Source: DATBFG01 sp036558645
Lineage (GTDB): Bacteria > Acidobacteriota > Terriglobia > Terriglobales > Acidobacteriaceae
NCBI GenBank assembly: GCA_036558645.1
Contig: DATBFG010000064.1
Location: 10,148 to 74,147 of the forward strand
DNA length: 64,000 nucleotides
Direction: 5' to 3'
Below, piece after piece: positions 45,649 to 55,512 of this stretch (position 1 is its first letter; the number at the start of each line of letters is the position of its first letter). The notes under the pieces are model-generated. The model made no database searches. It saw only the letters and a program-made list of their open reading frames with translations, and was not told the DNA's origin. The position numbers and the translations under genes were made by a program.

Positions 45649-47211
45649 CTACTCCCACTCGATTGTGCCCGGCGGCTTAGATGTAATGTCGTAAACCACT
45701 CGATTCACGCCGTTGACTTCATTCACAATACGGTTGGAGATTGTCTTGAGGACATCGTACGGTAGGGTGACCCAGTCGGCGGTCATGCCATCTTCGGAGT
45801 GCACGGCGCGAATGGCGCACGTGTATGCATAGGTTCGCTGATCTCCCATCACGCCGACGGACCTAACCGGGAGCAGAACCGCAAAGGATTGCCAGATTTT
45901 TGTATACAGTCCGGCGTTCTTGATTTCCGTGACCACGACGTCGTCGCACTCGCGAAGAATGGCCAGGCGCTCGGGAGTAACTTCTCCCAACACGCGAACC
46001 GCAAGTCCCGGTCCAGGAAACGGCTGGCGCTGAAGAATGTCTTCTGGCATACCTAAGTCGCGGCCGATGTTGCGGACCTCATCCTTAAAAAGGTCTTTAA
46101 GCGGCTCGATGAGCTTGAGCTTCATCTTTTCGGGCAGGCCACCCACGTTGTGATGTGTCTTGATGGTTTGCGAGGGTCCGCGAACCGATCGAGACTCGAT
46201 CACATCAGGATAAAGTGTTCCCTGCACCAGCCAGTCCACTTTGCCTTCCTGCTGTTCGATCCGGTGCGCTTCTTCGTCAAAGACCGCGATGAATTCATTA
46301 CCGATGATTTTTCGCTTTTTTTCCGGGTCGGTTATTCCGGCCAGCTTGCCCAGAAAGCGATCTGTTGCGTCCACCGCCACGACATGCAATCCCAGCTTGG
46401 ATCGCAAGTTCTGCTGTACCTTTTCGAATTCGTTCTTTCTAAGTACGCCATTGTTCACGAATATCGACGTCAGCCGCGACTTGCCTTGCTCATCGCGCAG
46501 TGCCCGATCTACCAGTGTTGCGGCAACAGCCGAGTCGACACCGCCCGATAGAGCACAGATTGCACGACCTTCTCCTACGATCTTGCGAACCTGGCTCACG
46601 GTTTCATCGATAAAGCGCTGCGCCGTCCAGTTTGGTCTTGCCTGGCAAATGTTCAGCACGAAGTTTCGCAGGATGTCCGTTCCAAGCGGCGTGTGATGGA
46701 CCTCGGGATGAAACTGAACGGCCCACATCTTCTTGGCAGGATTTTCGATCGCAGCAACTGCATTAGGAGATTTTGCGGTCAACTCGAACCCGGTGGGCAA
46801 TTCGACAGCCTCATCTCCATGGGACATCCAAACAGCCAACACCTTGGGCAATCCTGCGAACAACTGTGATCCGGGCTGCACTTCGACCTTGGCATGGCCG
46901 TACTCTCTTTTGTCTGCCGGACGCACCTTGCCGCCCAGTGAGTGCACCATGAACTGCAATCCATAGCAGATACCAAGCACCGGCAGTCCCAGGGCAAACA
47001 CTTTCTGATCGGCTACGGGGGCATCGTTGTCGTACACCGAGCACGGACCGCCTGAAAGCACGATACCGACAGGAGAATAACTGCGAATTTCGTCCAGCGA
47101 TGCATTGCAAGGCAAGACGACGGAGAAGACATTTTGTTCGCGGATGCGGCGGGCAATCAGTTGGGAATATTGCGCGCCAAAGTCGAGGACAACGATGGAT
47201 TGGGTTTCCAC
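45649..47211 (-). CDS. guaA: GMP synthase (glutamine-hydrolysing)
   Basis: 520 aa, normal length. The class I glutamine amidotransferase domain (about 1-195) has the nucleophile Cys82 (GICYGLQ) and the His/Glu pair in FHPEVHHT. The ATP-pyrophosphatase domain follows with the P-loop SGGVDSAVAATL. The GMPS dimerisation domain ends in VVYDITSKPPGTIEWE, the diagnostic C-terminus. It converts XMP to GMP with glutamine and ATP in the cytoplasm. It is 54 bp from the membrane-protein gene upstream on the same strand. Confidence 0.97.
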   Translation of the reverse strand: METQSIVVLDFGAQYSQLIARRIREQNVFSVVLPCNASLDEIRSYSPVGIVLSGGPCSVYDNDAPVADQKVFALGLPVLGICYGLQFMVHSLGGKVRPADKREYGHAKVEVQPGSQLFAGLPKVLAVWMSHGDEAVELPTGFELTAKSPNAVAAIENPAKKMWAVQFHPEVHHTPLGTDILRNFVLNICQARPNWTAQRFIDETVSQVRKIVGEGRAICALSGGVDSAVAATLVDRALRDEQGKSRLTSIFVNNGVLRKNEFEKVQQNLRSKLGLHVVAVDATDRFLGKLAGITDPEKKRKIIGNEFIAVFDEEAHRIEQQEGKVDWLVQGTLYPDVIESRSVRGPSQTIKTHHNVGGLPEKMKLKLIEPLKDLFKDEVRNIGRDLGMPEDILQRQPFPGPGLAVRVLGEVTPERLAILRECDDVVVTEIKNAGLYTKIWQSFAVLLPVRSVGVMGDQRTYAYTCAIRAVHSEDGMTADWVTLPYDVLKTISNRIVNEVNGVNRVVYDITSKPPGTIEWE

Positions 47212-47265
47212 GAATGAGTGTCTCAGAATGGCTAAAAAGTGTAAAGCAGGTACTTCGCTGTGGAA

Positions 47266-48312
47266 TTAGGACCCACTCTCGGGCGGCGTCGGAACATCGC
47301 TCAGAATCAACTCCTCGGGATCCACTCTACCTGTCATCTCTATGGTCGATACCGGGTTAGGTGGCGGGAGAATGACTGGAGGCGGCGGGGCATCGGGCAA
47401 TTCCACCATTGCGATGTATGCAGCCAAGCGGCCCACGTAGAGGAAATCTGCGATCGCGAAGTAAAGCATCGTGACCAGCAGGACGCCGCCAAAAACCACG
47501 CCCCCGGGCAAGACTCTTGCAAACCCCAAGGGGAATGCCACGACTGATGTACCAATTACAAACGCCGCGATATGAGCCAGCCCGAACCAGAAGCCTGCCG
47601 CTGCAACCGATCCCGACTCCTGGCAGCATAAGTTGACAGCTGCTGTGACCGCTCCAAATGTGTCACTACCCTTGCCTACCACAAAGATCGACGATAATGA
47701 CAGGAACCAATTCACAATCGACCAGGCGATCCAGATGAACATCGCCAACATGAACAGTATTAGCGTCGCGCTTCCCGACCCAGAATCGCTTTTCTCGGAG
47801 ATAGCACCCACCAAGCCGATGGATCCAACGAACGACGTAACAGCGGCTACGCTCGCCGCTATCCGCAAAAAGTTCAGGCCTGCAAGCGAGCGCCAGCCTC
47901 CCGCTAACGCCCAATCTGGCTGCAAATCGCTGAATGACGCCCATCCCGCATCACCACTTCGGAAATAGTGGTAGAGAGCGCGAACTGTCGAGATGCGTCC
48001 AAGAGAAGCGACAACAATCCATGCCAAGCTTATGGATATCGCGAGCAGAATGGTCGCTCCTACAGCGCGCGCAGCGCTGCCCCGGAAAATGTCGTGAATG
48101 GCTTTGGCTACCAGCGGGGGCTGCCCGGTTCGGAGGAAAAAAATGTCTTTCCCGCTCACCGGAAGGGTATCGAGATACTCGAGCAAGGCGAAACCGAAAA
48201 GACTGGCGGCAGCAATGCCGACGCTCCATCTCCAAGCAATCTCAGCGAGGACAAACGAAGGCCGTCCAAAAACAGCACGAAATCCTTCGAGCGTCGGGGA
48301 GCGCAGCTTCAT
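47266..48312 (-). CDS. Hypothetical integral membrane protein
   Basis: 348 aa with six or seven hydrophobic segments between about 25 and 295 (for example AVGATILLAISISLAWIVVA and ATLILFMLAMFIWIAWSIV). The C-terminal tail is Pro/Glu-rich (APPPPVILPPPNPVSTIEM), probably cytoplasmic and flexible. I recognise no family; a regulatory membrane anchor or transporter-like fold are both possible. Start ATG 48312. It lies 54 bp before guaA and 67 bp after the gene of secreted protein B, all on the minus strand, so the three may be cotranscribed. Confidence 0.7.
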   Translation of the reverse strand: MKLRSPTLEGFRAVFGRPSFVLAEIAWRWSVGIAAASLFGFALLEYLDTLPVSGKDIFFLRTGQPPLVAKAIHDIFRGSAARAVGATILLAISISLAWIVVASLGRISTVRALYHYFRSGDAGWASFSDLQPDWALAGGWRSLAGLNFLRIAASVAAVTSFVGSIGLVGAISEKSDSGSGSATLILFMLAMFIWIAWSIVNWFLSLSSIFVVGKGSDTFGAVTAAVNLCCQESGSVAAAGFWFGLAHIAAFVIGTSVVAFPLGFARVLPGGVVFGGVLLVTMLYFAIADFLYVGRLAAYIAMVELPDAPPPPVILPPPNPVSTIEMTGRVDPEELILSDVPTPPESGS

Positions 48313-48379
48313 CCTTTGGCTATCATACCGTGGCCTGTGGCACCGCGCTCACCGTCACCGCGGCCACTGGTGTCGCGTG

Positions 48380-49276
48380 CTAGGGTACGTCAAAGTTTCG
48401 AGCGTCCAATTGGATGTTGGTGAGCATCCGCGAAGCTGTGACATCCCACTCGACGGTTTTGGTAAAACCGTTTTGATACTCGCCAGAGAAACGCAGGTTG
48501 TACCGCGAAGGAAGCGTCAAGTCGTCGTACTTTCTGAAATCGCTGAATCGTTCTTCAATGCGATAGCGAGTCTGTTGCTGCCTCGCACTCAAAGCGTCTT
48601 TTCCACCCGACAGGTCATTGGGAAGCGCTTGATCCGACGAATCGGCGGGAGCAAGTCCGGCATGCACGCTGACCTTGTACACGGTCAAAACGTGATGGAA
48701 TGTCTCTGGATCGAAGTAGAGGGTAATATCCATGTCCGAGTTCTTCTTGGGACGATAAGACACCGCATGGAGGCTTGTTCCCTCCACTTTCTTTAAACCT
48801 TCGTAGTGCATTCGGTCTTTGTTCTTCTCATCCAGAAGAGGCCAATTGGTTGACCATACGCCACCAAGAATGCCGCCCTTCAACGGCAGATCTTCACTGC
48901 GCAGAAAAACTCCGAATTCAGACCGCGTGCCATCATCATAAGTACCGGCGACGAAAGTCCTATCTCCGTTCTTGAGAAACTTTTCGCCGTGATATTTCAG
49001 TGCGTTGATCTTCATCAAAATCTGCAACTTGTCGCCTTCTGATGCCATGACGCACTTTCCCAAAATCTCGCCGGATCCGCCCACCAGAACGCGGTAGGCC
49101 GCAGCTCCTTCTACCACCCGGTTCTTCGTTGCGGCACGCGCCTGCGATGGCCCGACTGAGTCAAGGTGATGCTGCAACAGTTCGTCCACCTTCATGTTCT
49201 CTGCTGCTCGAGCCACTCCGCAGCCCAAGATCACGATCGCCCCAAGCACAACTACAACCCGATTCCTTACTCGCAC
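48380..49276 (-). CDS. Secreted hypothetical protein B, paralogue of protein A
   Basis: 298 aa from GTG 49276, with GGAGG upstream. A signal peptide ends at GVARAAE (about 26). The mature part parallels the protein encoded at 44581-45525: ARAATKNRVVEGAAAYRVLV, ILGGVWSTNWPLLDEKNKD, YRPKKNSDMDITLYFDPETF and a late YRIEERFSDFRKYDDLTLPS. The Gly/Asn loop of the paralogue is shorter. It probably has the same LolA-like beta fold. Two copies around guaA suggest an old duplication. Function unknown. Confidence 0.7.
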   Translation of the reverse strand: MRVRNRVVVVLGAIVILGCGVARAAENMKVDELLQHHLDSVGPSQARAATKNRVVEGAAAYRVLVGGSGEILGKCVMASEGDKLQILMKINALKYHGEKFLKNGDRTFVAGTYDDGTRSEFGVFLRSEDLPLKGGILGGVWSTNWPLLDEKNKDRMHYEGLKKVEGTSLHAVSYRPKKNSDMDITLYFDPETFHHVLTVYKVSVHAGLAPADSSDQALPNDLSGGKDALSARQQQTRYRIEERFSDFRKYDDLTLPSRYNLRFSGEYQNGFTKTVEWDVTASRMLTNIQLDARNFDVP

Positions 49277-49302
49277 AGCCCCCTCCCCAATTTTTTGTAA
49301 CA

Positions 49303-49332
49303 GTACAATGCAACGGAGTAATGTAATTGTAC
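49303..49332 (-). promoter_or_regulatory. Inverted repeat upstream of secreted protein B
   Basis: GTACAAT (49303-49309) and ATTGTAC (49326-49332) are perfect inverse copies separated by 16 bp, 27-56 bp upstream of the start. The region is locally AT-rich. It may be an operator overlapping the promoter. The rest of 49277-49473 shows nothing else convincing. Confidence 0.35.
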
Positions 49333-49473
49333 AAGGGGATCCGGTAAAGAAGAATTATGCCTCAGAGTGGTTAGTAGTAACCAAAATCGGAGTTACATGC
49401 TTGTTAGCCTTGACAAGTAACTTAAATCAGAAGCGAACAGCCAAATGGCTGAGGAGGGCTGTCTGAATATCCG

Positions 49474-52002
49474 TTACCGAACGACAATATTTATGAGTTT
49501 CCCCGGCACGAGGACTATCTTCACGACCTGCTTGCCGGCAATGTAGACCTTGACGTTCTCGTCTGCCAAAGCGTTGGCCTTCACGGTACTCTCCTCGGCG
49601 TCGGCGGGCACAACAAAGCGCCCGCGCAGCTTGCCATTGACCTGCACCGGAATCTCAATCTCATCTTCCTTCGCCAGCGCCGGGTCATACTTCGGCCATG
49701 CAGCGCGCAGCAAACTCTGTTTCTCTCCAAGCATTTCCCACAGCTCGTGGGCAAGATAGGGAGCAAATGGGGCCAGCAAGAGGACAAGATTTCGCTGTAC
49801 GTCTCTCAAGACATCGGCTGGCAACCGTGATCCTGACGTTTCTTTATCTTCCGTCGCATACAACGCATTGACCAATTCCATGATGGCGGCCACCGAGGTG
49901 TTGAAATGCCAGCGCCCCTGGAAATCGTCACTTACGCGCTTGATCGTCTGGTGAAGCTTGCGTTGAATCTGCCGCGCCGTACCACCGTCGGGGCGCTCCG
50001 AGGACGCATTCTGCGCATTGCGAGCCACGAACCGATGCACCCGGCTCAGGAAACGCTGCACGCCTTCAATCCCGGCATCCTGCCAATCCAATTCACTTTC
50101 AGGCGACGTTGCAAACAACGTGTACATGCGCGCACTATCGGCACCATAGCGCTCTACCATGTCGTCAGGAGAAACTACGTTGCCCAGGCTCTTCGACATC
50201 TTCGCGCCGTTCTTGATGATCATGCCCTGCGTGAACAAGCGTTCCACCGGCTCATCATTCTTGACCAATCCCATATCCCGCATGAACTTAGTCCAGAAGC
50301 GCGAGTAAATGAGGTGCAAGATGGCGTGTTCAACACCGCCGATGTATTGATCGATGGGGAACCAATAGTCGATCGTGCCGCTGTCGAACGGTGCGGTGTT
50401 ATTTTGCGAATCCGTATAGCGATAGAAGTACCATGACGAGTCCACGAAAGTGTCCATGGTATCGGTCTCGCGCCGCGCTGGGCCGCCACACTTTGGACAC
50501 ATCGTGTTCACAAAGCTGGACACTCTTCCCAGCGGCGATCCGCCACTCAAGGTGATGTCAACGTTCTCTGGCAGAACAACCGGCAGTTCGGATTCCGGCA
50601 CCGGAACAATGCCATCGTTTTCGCAATACAACATTGGAATCGGCGTTCCCCAATACCGCTGCCGCGAAATACCCCAGTCCTTCAGACGGAACGTGACTGT
50701 CGCCTTTCCGAAGCCATGGCTCTCGGCGTACTCCGACATCTTTTTGACTGCTTCCTCGCAACTCAAGCCACTGAAAGGCCCGGAGTTCACAACCATTCCG
50801 TCCATCGTGGTGAATGGAAGCGGTGGCTCGGTTACTGTCTCCTCCGGATCGCCTGAGTTGGGAAGGATCACGATGCGGATGTCGATCTTGTATTTCTTAG
50901 CGAAGTCAAAATCGCGTTCATCGTGGGCTGGAACGCTCATAATGGCGCCAGTTCCGTAGTCCATCAGGATGTAATTGGCCACCCAGATCGGAACCTTACT
51001 GTTGTTGAACGGATTCAGCGCGTAGCGTCCCGTGTTCACGCCATGCTTCTCAATCTCACCAATATCGCCAACTTCCCTCGCCTTACCCTGCTCGGAGATC
51101 AACTGATCCACTTTCGCGCGCAGATCGGGATTGCCCGCAGCGAAATCGACCACAAGCGGATGCTGCGGCGCAAGTTGCAACGACGTCGCTCCGTAAATCG
51201 TGTCGATGCGCGTTGTGAAGACCTGAATCTTGTCGCCGAACGACCCGGAGGGGCTATCGAGTTTGAAATCTACCAAGGCTCCTTCGCTACGCCCGATCCA
51301 GTTCCGCTGCATCGTGCGCACTTTCTCGGGCCACTCCTTGAGTTTCTCCAGATCGCGCAATAGCTCATCCGCATACTGCGTGATCCGCAAAAACCATTGC
51401 TCCAATTCGCGCTGCTCGACAACAGTATCCTCGTGCCGCCAGCAATGCCCTCCCACCACTTGCTCGTTCGCCAATACGGTCGCGCACTTCGGACACCAAT
51501 TGACCCGGCTCTTCTTTCGATAAGCCAAGCCCTTTTCGTAGAGCTTTAGGAAGAACCACTGGTTCCAGCGATAGTAATCAGGTAGACAGGTCGTTACCTC
51601 GCGGGACCAGTCGTAGGCGAAGCCTAGACGCTTCATCTGCGCCTTCATGTTGGCGATGTTCCGCAGCGTCCAGTCTTTGGGAGGTGTGTTGTTCGCAATG
51701 GCTGCATTTTCCGCCGGAAGACCGAACGAGTCCCACCCCATCGGATGCAGGACGTTGTATCCGTTCATCCACATGTAACGTGCCAACGCGTCTCCAATGG
51801 AGTAATTGCGCACGTGTCCCATATGCAGCGCACCGGATGGGTAAGGAAGCATTTCCAACACGTAATACTTCTGCTTAGTCGAATCGCGCTCGGCCGCGTA
51901 CAACTCAGGATCTTGCTGCCAGCGCTCAAACCATTTGCTTTCTATGCGCTGTGCGTCGTAGCGCTCGTCGTGGGCTACAGTGGTGATGTCTTCCTGGGGC
52001 AT
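49474..52002 (-). CDS. leuS: Leucyl-tRNA synthetase
   Basis: 842 aa, usual bacterial length. The class I signature HIGH appears as HMGH in PYPSGALHMGHVRNY and KMSKS as GAKMSKSLGN. The CP1 editing domain (about 220-410) and the zinc/LS insert with CPKCGGPARRETDTMDTFVD are in place. A further CPKC (NWCPKCATVL) lies in the first zinc-binding region. The anticodon-binding and C-terminal domains complete the protein. It charges tRNA-Leu and edits mischarged tRNA in the cytoplasm. Start ATG 52002. Confidence 0.97.
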   Translation of the reverse strand: MPQEDITTVAHDERYDAQRIESKWFERWQQDPELYAAERDSTKQKYYVLEMLPYPSGALHMGHVRNYSIGDALARYMWMNGYNVLHPMGWDSFGLPAENAAIANNTPPKDWTLRNIANMKAQMKRLGFAYDWSREVTTCLPDYYRWNQWFFLKLYEKGLAYRKKSRVNWCPKCATVLANEQVVGGHCWRHEDTVVEQRELEQWFLRITQYADELLRDLEKLKEWPEKVRTMQRNWIGRSEGALVDFKLDSPSGSFGDKIQVFTTRIDTIYGATSLQLAPQHPLVVDFAAGNPDLRAKVDQLISEQGKAREVGDIGEIEKHGVNTGRYALNPFNNSKVPIWVANYILMDYGTGAIMSVPAHDERDFDFAKKYKIDIRIVILPNSGDPEETVTEPPLPFTTMDGMVVNSGPFSGLSCEEAVKKMSEYAESHGFGKATVTFRLKDWGISRQRYWGTPIPMLYCENDGIVPVPESELPVVLPENVDITLSGGSPLGRVSSFVNTMCPKCGGPARRETDTMDTFVDSSWYFYRYTDSQNNTAPFDSGTIDYWFPIDQYIGGVEHAILHLIYSRFWTKFMRDMGLVKNDEPVERLFTQGMIIKNGAKMSKSLGNVVSPDDMVERYGADSARMYTLFATSPESELDWQDAGIEGVQRFLSRVHRFVARNAQNASSERPDGGTARQIQRKLHQTIKRVSDDFQGRWHFNTSVAAIMELVNALYATEDKETSGSRLPADVLRDVQRNLVLLLAPFAPYLAHELWEMLGEKQSLLRAAWPKYDPALAKEDEIEIPVQVNGKLRGRFVVPADAEESTVKANALADENVKVYIAGKQVVKIVLVPGKLINIVVR

Positions 52003-52104
52003 AAGTGGATCAATACTGTATTGGTAACCCTTGATTTTACATGGTAAAGACGCGGCTTGCTGTGCCCGGGGCAGATAGGCCGACCTTGAACTACAACCTC
52101 CGCA

Positions 52105-52992
52105 TTACTTCGCTACCAGCTTCGTGAGCGTCGTTACGTTTCTTCTATCGTCGCCGGGTTCGTCAATCGGTGTTTCGGCGATGAATGCCGCATGCGACAG
52201 ACGCCGATCATTCAAGAGTCGGCGAAACGGCTCCAGCCCGATCGTTCCCTTCCCTACGTGTTGATGCCGATCGAGCTTCGAACCGCGAGCAGCCTTGGCA
52301 TCGTTGCAATGCCATACCCGAACATTTTTGAGCCCAATGGTTTTGTCCAGCAACGCCAACGTCTCTCCCATTCCCTTTTCGCTCACAATGTCGTATCCCG
52401 CAACGTGAGTGTGGCAGGTATCAATGCACGCTCCGACGGGAACCAACCCTTTCAGTCGATCGATGACCTCTGCCACTTGCTCAAAGCTCCCGCCCAGCGA
52501 ATACTCAGCGCCTGCCGTGTTTTCGATCAGGATAGTTAGGTTTCCCTTCACCAGATCCAAGCCCTGCGTTGCTGCATTGATAGCCGCAGCCGTGTATAGC
52601 AGTCCCTGTTCCCGATCCGCGCCGCGGAATGATCCCGGATGCAGCACCAGGTATTCGGCACATAGCGCCAGGGCTCGCTCAATCTCTCCACGAAAGGCCT
52701 CGATCGACTTCTTAAGGAAGAGGGGCGTCGTGCTCGCCAGGTTGACGAGGTAGTTTGTATGGATTACCAGCGGCTTGAGGTCATATTTTTCTCGCAGGCG
52801 TCCCATTTCGGCACACTGTGAACTGGCCAACTGATAAGCGGCCCATTGTCTCGGACTCGACGAGAATACCTGGAACGTGTTGCAACCCAAGCGGTAAGCC
52901 CGCTCCGCAGCATTCTGAACCCCGCCCGCGCTCGACGTGTGAATACCAATGCGGCGCGAGGTTAGAGCCGGAGGACGCTTCGGCCGCGGCAT
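52105..52992 (-). CDS. nfo: Endonuclease IV (AP endonuclease)
   Basis: 295 aa from ATG 52992 (MPRPKRPPALTSRRIGIHTS); ATG 53031 is possible, but the open frame up to 53265 enters the divergent DAHP synthase gene and is not real. All metal-ligand motifs of the trinuclear zinc site are present: HTNYL, LHPGSF, IENTAG, CIDTCHTHVAGYD, VWHCNDAK, DRHQHVGKG and FIAETP. It cleaves DNA 5' to abasic sites in base excision repair. Length matches the family (about 280-300). It lies 102 bp upstream of leuS on the same strand. Confidence 0.95.
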   Translation of the reverse strand: MPRPKRPPALTSRRIGIHTSSAGGVQNAAERAYRLGCNTFQVFSSSPRQWAAYQLASSQCAEMGRLREKYDLKPLVIHTNYLVNLASTTPLFLKKSIEAFRGEIERALALCAEYLVLHPGSFRGADREQGLLYTAAAINAATQGLDLVKGNLTILIENTAGAEYSLGGSFEQVAEVIDRLKGLVPVGACIDTCHTHVAGYDIVSEKGMGETLALLDKTIGLKNVRVWHCNDAKAARGSKLDRHQHVGKGTIGLEPFRRLLNDRRLSHAAFIAETPIDEPGDDRRNVTTLTKLVAK

Positions 52993-53131
52993 CTTCAAGA
53001 TGTCCTGTTCACGCGCTATGGAACCGGGCATTTTATGAGTATATCGGCCACCGTACGGCTTTGTCGGGGGCCTGAGTTGCCGTTGCCCAACCGCCTTCCC
53101 GGGCGATAAACTGCAATGTTGAGGTGCTGTC

Positions 53132-54223
53132 ATGTTAGTGGTCATGCGCGCGCAGGCTACGGAAGAGCAGGTGCGCGCCGTTTGCGAAAAAATCGAAGCG
53201 ATGGGGTACCGGGCCCACGCCATGCCCGGTGCGCAACGCACGGCTATCGGCATCACCGGAAACAAGGGCGAGGTTGAAGCAGGGACGCTCGAGGAGATGG
53301 CTGGCGTCCAGGAACTTATCCGTGTTAGTAAGCCCTACAAGTTGGTAAGTCGGGATGTGAAGGCGGACGACACCGTAGTCAACTTCCCTGGAACACATGC
53401 GACCTTCGGCGGCCCCGGGCTCGCAATTATTGCCGGACCCTGCGCCATCGAAAGTCGCGAGCAGGCCATGGCCGTCGCCGAGCGTGTCGCCCGAGCCGGC
53501 GCCCAATTCTTCCGGGGTGGCGCATATAAGCCGCGTACCTCTCCTTATTCCTTCCAGGGTCTGGGCGAAGCCGCGCTGCAGATCATGGCCGAGATTCGCG
53601 ACAAGTTTGGCATGAAGATCGTCACCGAGGCGATCGACAACGAATCTCTCGAACTCGTCCAGGAATACGCTGACGTCATTCAAATCGGCGCTCGGAACAT
53701 GCAGAACTTCTCTCTACTGAAGCGCGCTGGACGGGCCCGCAAGCCGGTCCTGCTCAAGCGCGGAATGTCGGCAACGCTCGAGGAATTTCTCATGGCGGCC
53801 GAATACGTCATGAGCGAGGGCAACTACAACGTCATCCTCTGCGAGCGCGGCGTCCGAACATTTGCGGACCATACCAGAAATACGCTGGATCTGAGCATCG
53901 TCCCCGCTGTGCAGCGGCTCAGCCACTTGCCCATCGTCGTCGACCCCAGTCATGGCACCGGCAAGCGAAATAAAGTCACGCCACTTTCACGCGCTGCGAT
54001 TGCAGTCGGCGCAGATGGTCTTATTGTCGAAGTCCACGCCGATCCCGATCTCGCGCTCTCTGATGGAATACAGTCGCTCTATCCCGAGCAGTTCGATGAC
54101 TTAATGACTCAGATACGGCAAATCGCCCCGGTCGTGAATCGCACGGTTCCGGCCATTGGAAGCCATGCTGCATCGGCGCCTATCCCAGACACACCTCGGA
54201 TGGGTGATGCACTGCGGACCTAG
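53132..54223 (+). CDS. aroF: 3-deoxy-D-arabino-heptulosonate 7-phosphate synthase, type I-beta with regulatory domain
   Basis: 363 aa from ATG 53132 with GAGG upstream. An N-terminal ferredoxin-like regulatory domain of about 70 residues (MLVVMRAQATEEQVRAVCEK) precedes the TIM-barrel catalytic domain. Metal and substrate motifs are GPCAIESREQ, RGGAYKPRTSPYSFQGLG, LLKRGMSATLEEF and DPSHGTGKRNK. It condenses phosphoenolpyruvate with erythrose 4-phosphate, the first step of aromatic amino acid synthesis. The regulatory domain is the kind that gives feedback control by Tyr or Phe. No chorismate mutase domain is fused. Divergent from nfo. Confidence 0.95.
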   Translation: MLVVMRAQATEEQVRAVCEKIEAMGYRAHAMPGAQRTAIGITGNKGEVEAGTLEEMAGVQELIRVSKPYKLVSRDVKADDTVVNFPGTHATFGGPGLAIIAGPCAIESREQAMAVAERVARAGAQFFRGGAYKPRTSPYSFQGLGEAALQIMAEIRDKFGMKIVTEAIDNESLELVQEYADVIQIGARNMQNFSLLKRAGRARKPVLLKRGMSATLEEFLMAAEYVMSEGNYNVILCERGVRTFADHTRNTLDLSIVPAVQRLSHLPIVVDPSHGTGKRNKVTPLSRAAIAVGADGLIVEVHADPDLALSDGIQSLYPEQFDDLMTQIRQIAPVVNRTVPAIGSHAASAPIPDTPRMGDALRT

Positions 54224-54304
54224 GGTTCGCATTTTGTTCTAAGTCAGGCAACTTTCTCTGCGCGTCTGTTACTCTTTGTGTCCTAGATCGAGGCCCATTC
54301 GCGC

Positions 54305-55462
54305 TTGAAGAGACTCCTCATCATTTTTGTGCTTGTTCCCATCATTGGCGCCATCGCCTGGTGGTACTTCTACGAGCGCCGCATTACCGACTTCGGCCCT
54401 TCTTACCGCGAATACGCCTACGTTACGAATGGCAAGAGCAACACGGTCAGCGTAATTGACCTGCGTACCTTTCAATTGGCGAAGACCATTCATGTTGGCA
54501 CTTCGCCAACTGGCCTCGCAGCTAACAGCAAGAAGAACGAAATTTATGTCGTGAATTCAGATTCCAATAATGTCAGCGTGATCGACGCTGAACAGAACGC
54601 CATTGTGGCGACGATTGGCGTGCATGGCACGCCATACTTTATCGATGTATCGGCGGACGGGCGTCGCGCTTACGTCGCTAATTCTGGTTCCGCCAACGTT
54701 TCCGTGATCGATCTCGAGAAGCGCTCCGTAATCGCGAACATTCGAGTCGGCGGGTCACCAGGACTGGCTCGTAGCTCGCCCGACGGATCGATGATTGTAG
54801 TCAGCAATCGGGGGGATGGAACGGTGTCGCTCATCGATTCCACCCGGTTCATCGTGCGCGAGACGATCGACACCTGCAAAGAACCGGGTGACATCGTTAT
54901 TCTGCCTGATAGCACGAAGGCTTTCATCGCATGCTCCGGCTCCGCACAGGTTGCATCGATTGACCTGAAATCGGGCCGGCTTCTCGCACTCCTGGATGTT
55001 GGGAAGACTCCTGTGGACCTCGCGATCAAACCAGACGGCGGCGAGATGATCGTTTCGAATTTTGGATCAAATAGCATCGCGATCATTGAGACGGGGACCA
55101 ACGAAGTCGGCGGCACCAATCTGATCGGATCGCAACCAGCTCGCGCCCTGGTAACGAGCGACAACTCCCGGGCCTTCGTAAGCAATTTTGGATCGAACAC
55201 AGTTGCCGTCTATGACATCGATATCGGAAAAGTAATTGCGTCGCTACCCGTCGGTAGCCGCCCGGATGGCTTAGCTCTTTCGCAAAGCCAGGCTTATCTG
55301 CTGGTGCTGAATTCGCAGTCGGGAGACGTTACGGTCATCCAACGACGCAGACCGACAAAGCTCGAACCCACGGAATACTCGTTGGTGACAATGATCCCTG
55401 TAGGTGTGCAGCCCAACAATATCGTGGTGAAGGCTTTCATGTTGAAGCCAGCGGGAAAGTAG
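54305..55462 (+). CDS. Membrane-anchored YVTN-repeat beta-propeller protein
   Basis: 385 aa from TTG 54305 (MKRLLIIFVLVPIIGAIAWW). One N-terminal transmembrane helix (about 3-22) anchors it, with the rest periplasmic. About seven blades of 40 residues follow, of YVTN type: YAYVTNGKSNTVSVIDLRTF, IYVVNSDSNNVSVIDAEQNA, AYVANSGSANVSVIDLEKRS. The last blades are AFVSNFGSNTVAVYDIDIGK and QAYLLVLNSQSGDVTVIQ. Such proteins are surface or periplasmic binding scaffolds; no catalytic residues are visible. It follows the DAHP synthase by 81 bp, and a strong terminator follows the stop. Confidence 0.88.
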   Translation: MKRLLIIFVLVPIIGAIAWWYFYERRITDFGPSYREYAYVTNGKSNTVSVIDLRTFQLAKTIHVGTSPTGLAANSKKNEIYVVNSDSNNVSVIDAEQNAIVATIGVHGTPYFIDVSADGRRAYVANSGSANVSVIDLEKRSVIANIRVGGSPGLARSSPDGSMIVVSNRGDGTVSLIDSTRFIVRETIDTCKEPGDIVILPDSTKAFIACSGSAQVASIDLKSGRLLALLDVGKTPVDLAIKPDGGEMIVSNFGSNSIAIIETGTNEVGGTNLIGSQPARALVTSDNSRAFVSNFGSNTVAVYDIDIGKVIASLPVGSRPDGLALSQSQAYLLVLNSQSGDVTVIQRRRPTKLEPTEYSLVTMIPVGVQPNNIVVKAFMLKPAGK

Positions 55463-55512
55463 GGATTGGACAACATGATCCTGGGCCTGTAAACTAGTCT
55501 TGTAAGTACAAC

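Noticed and set aside
52993..53265. N-terminal extension of endonuclease IV by 91 codons.
   Set aside because: It runs into the divergent DAHP synthase gene and is not needed for the fold; the family begins near PRPKRPPALTSRRIGIH.
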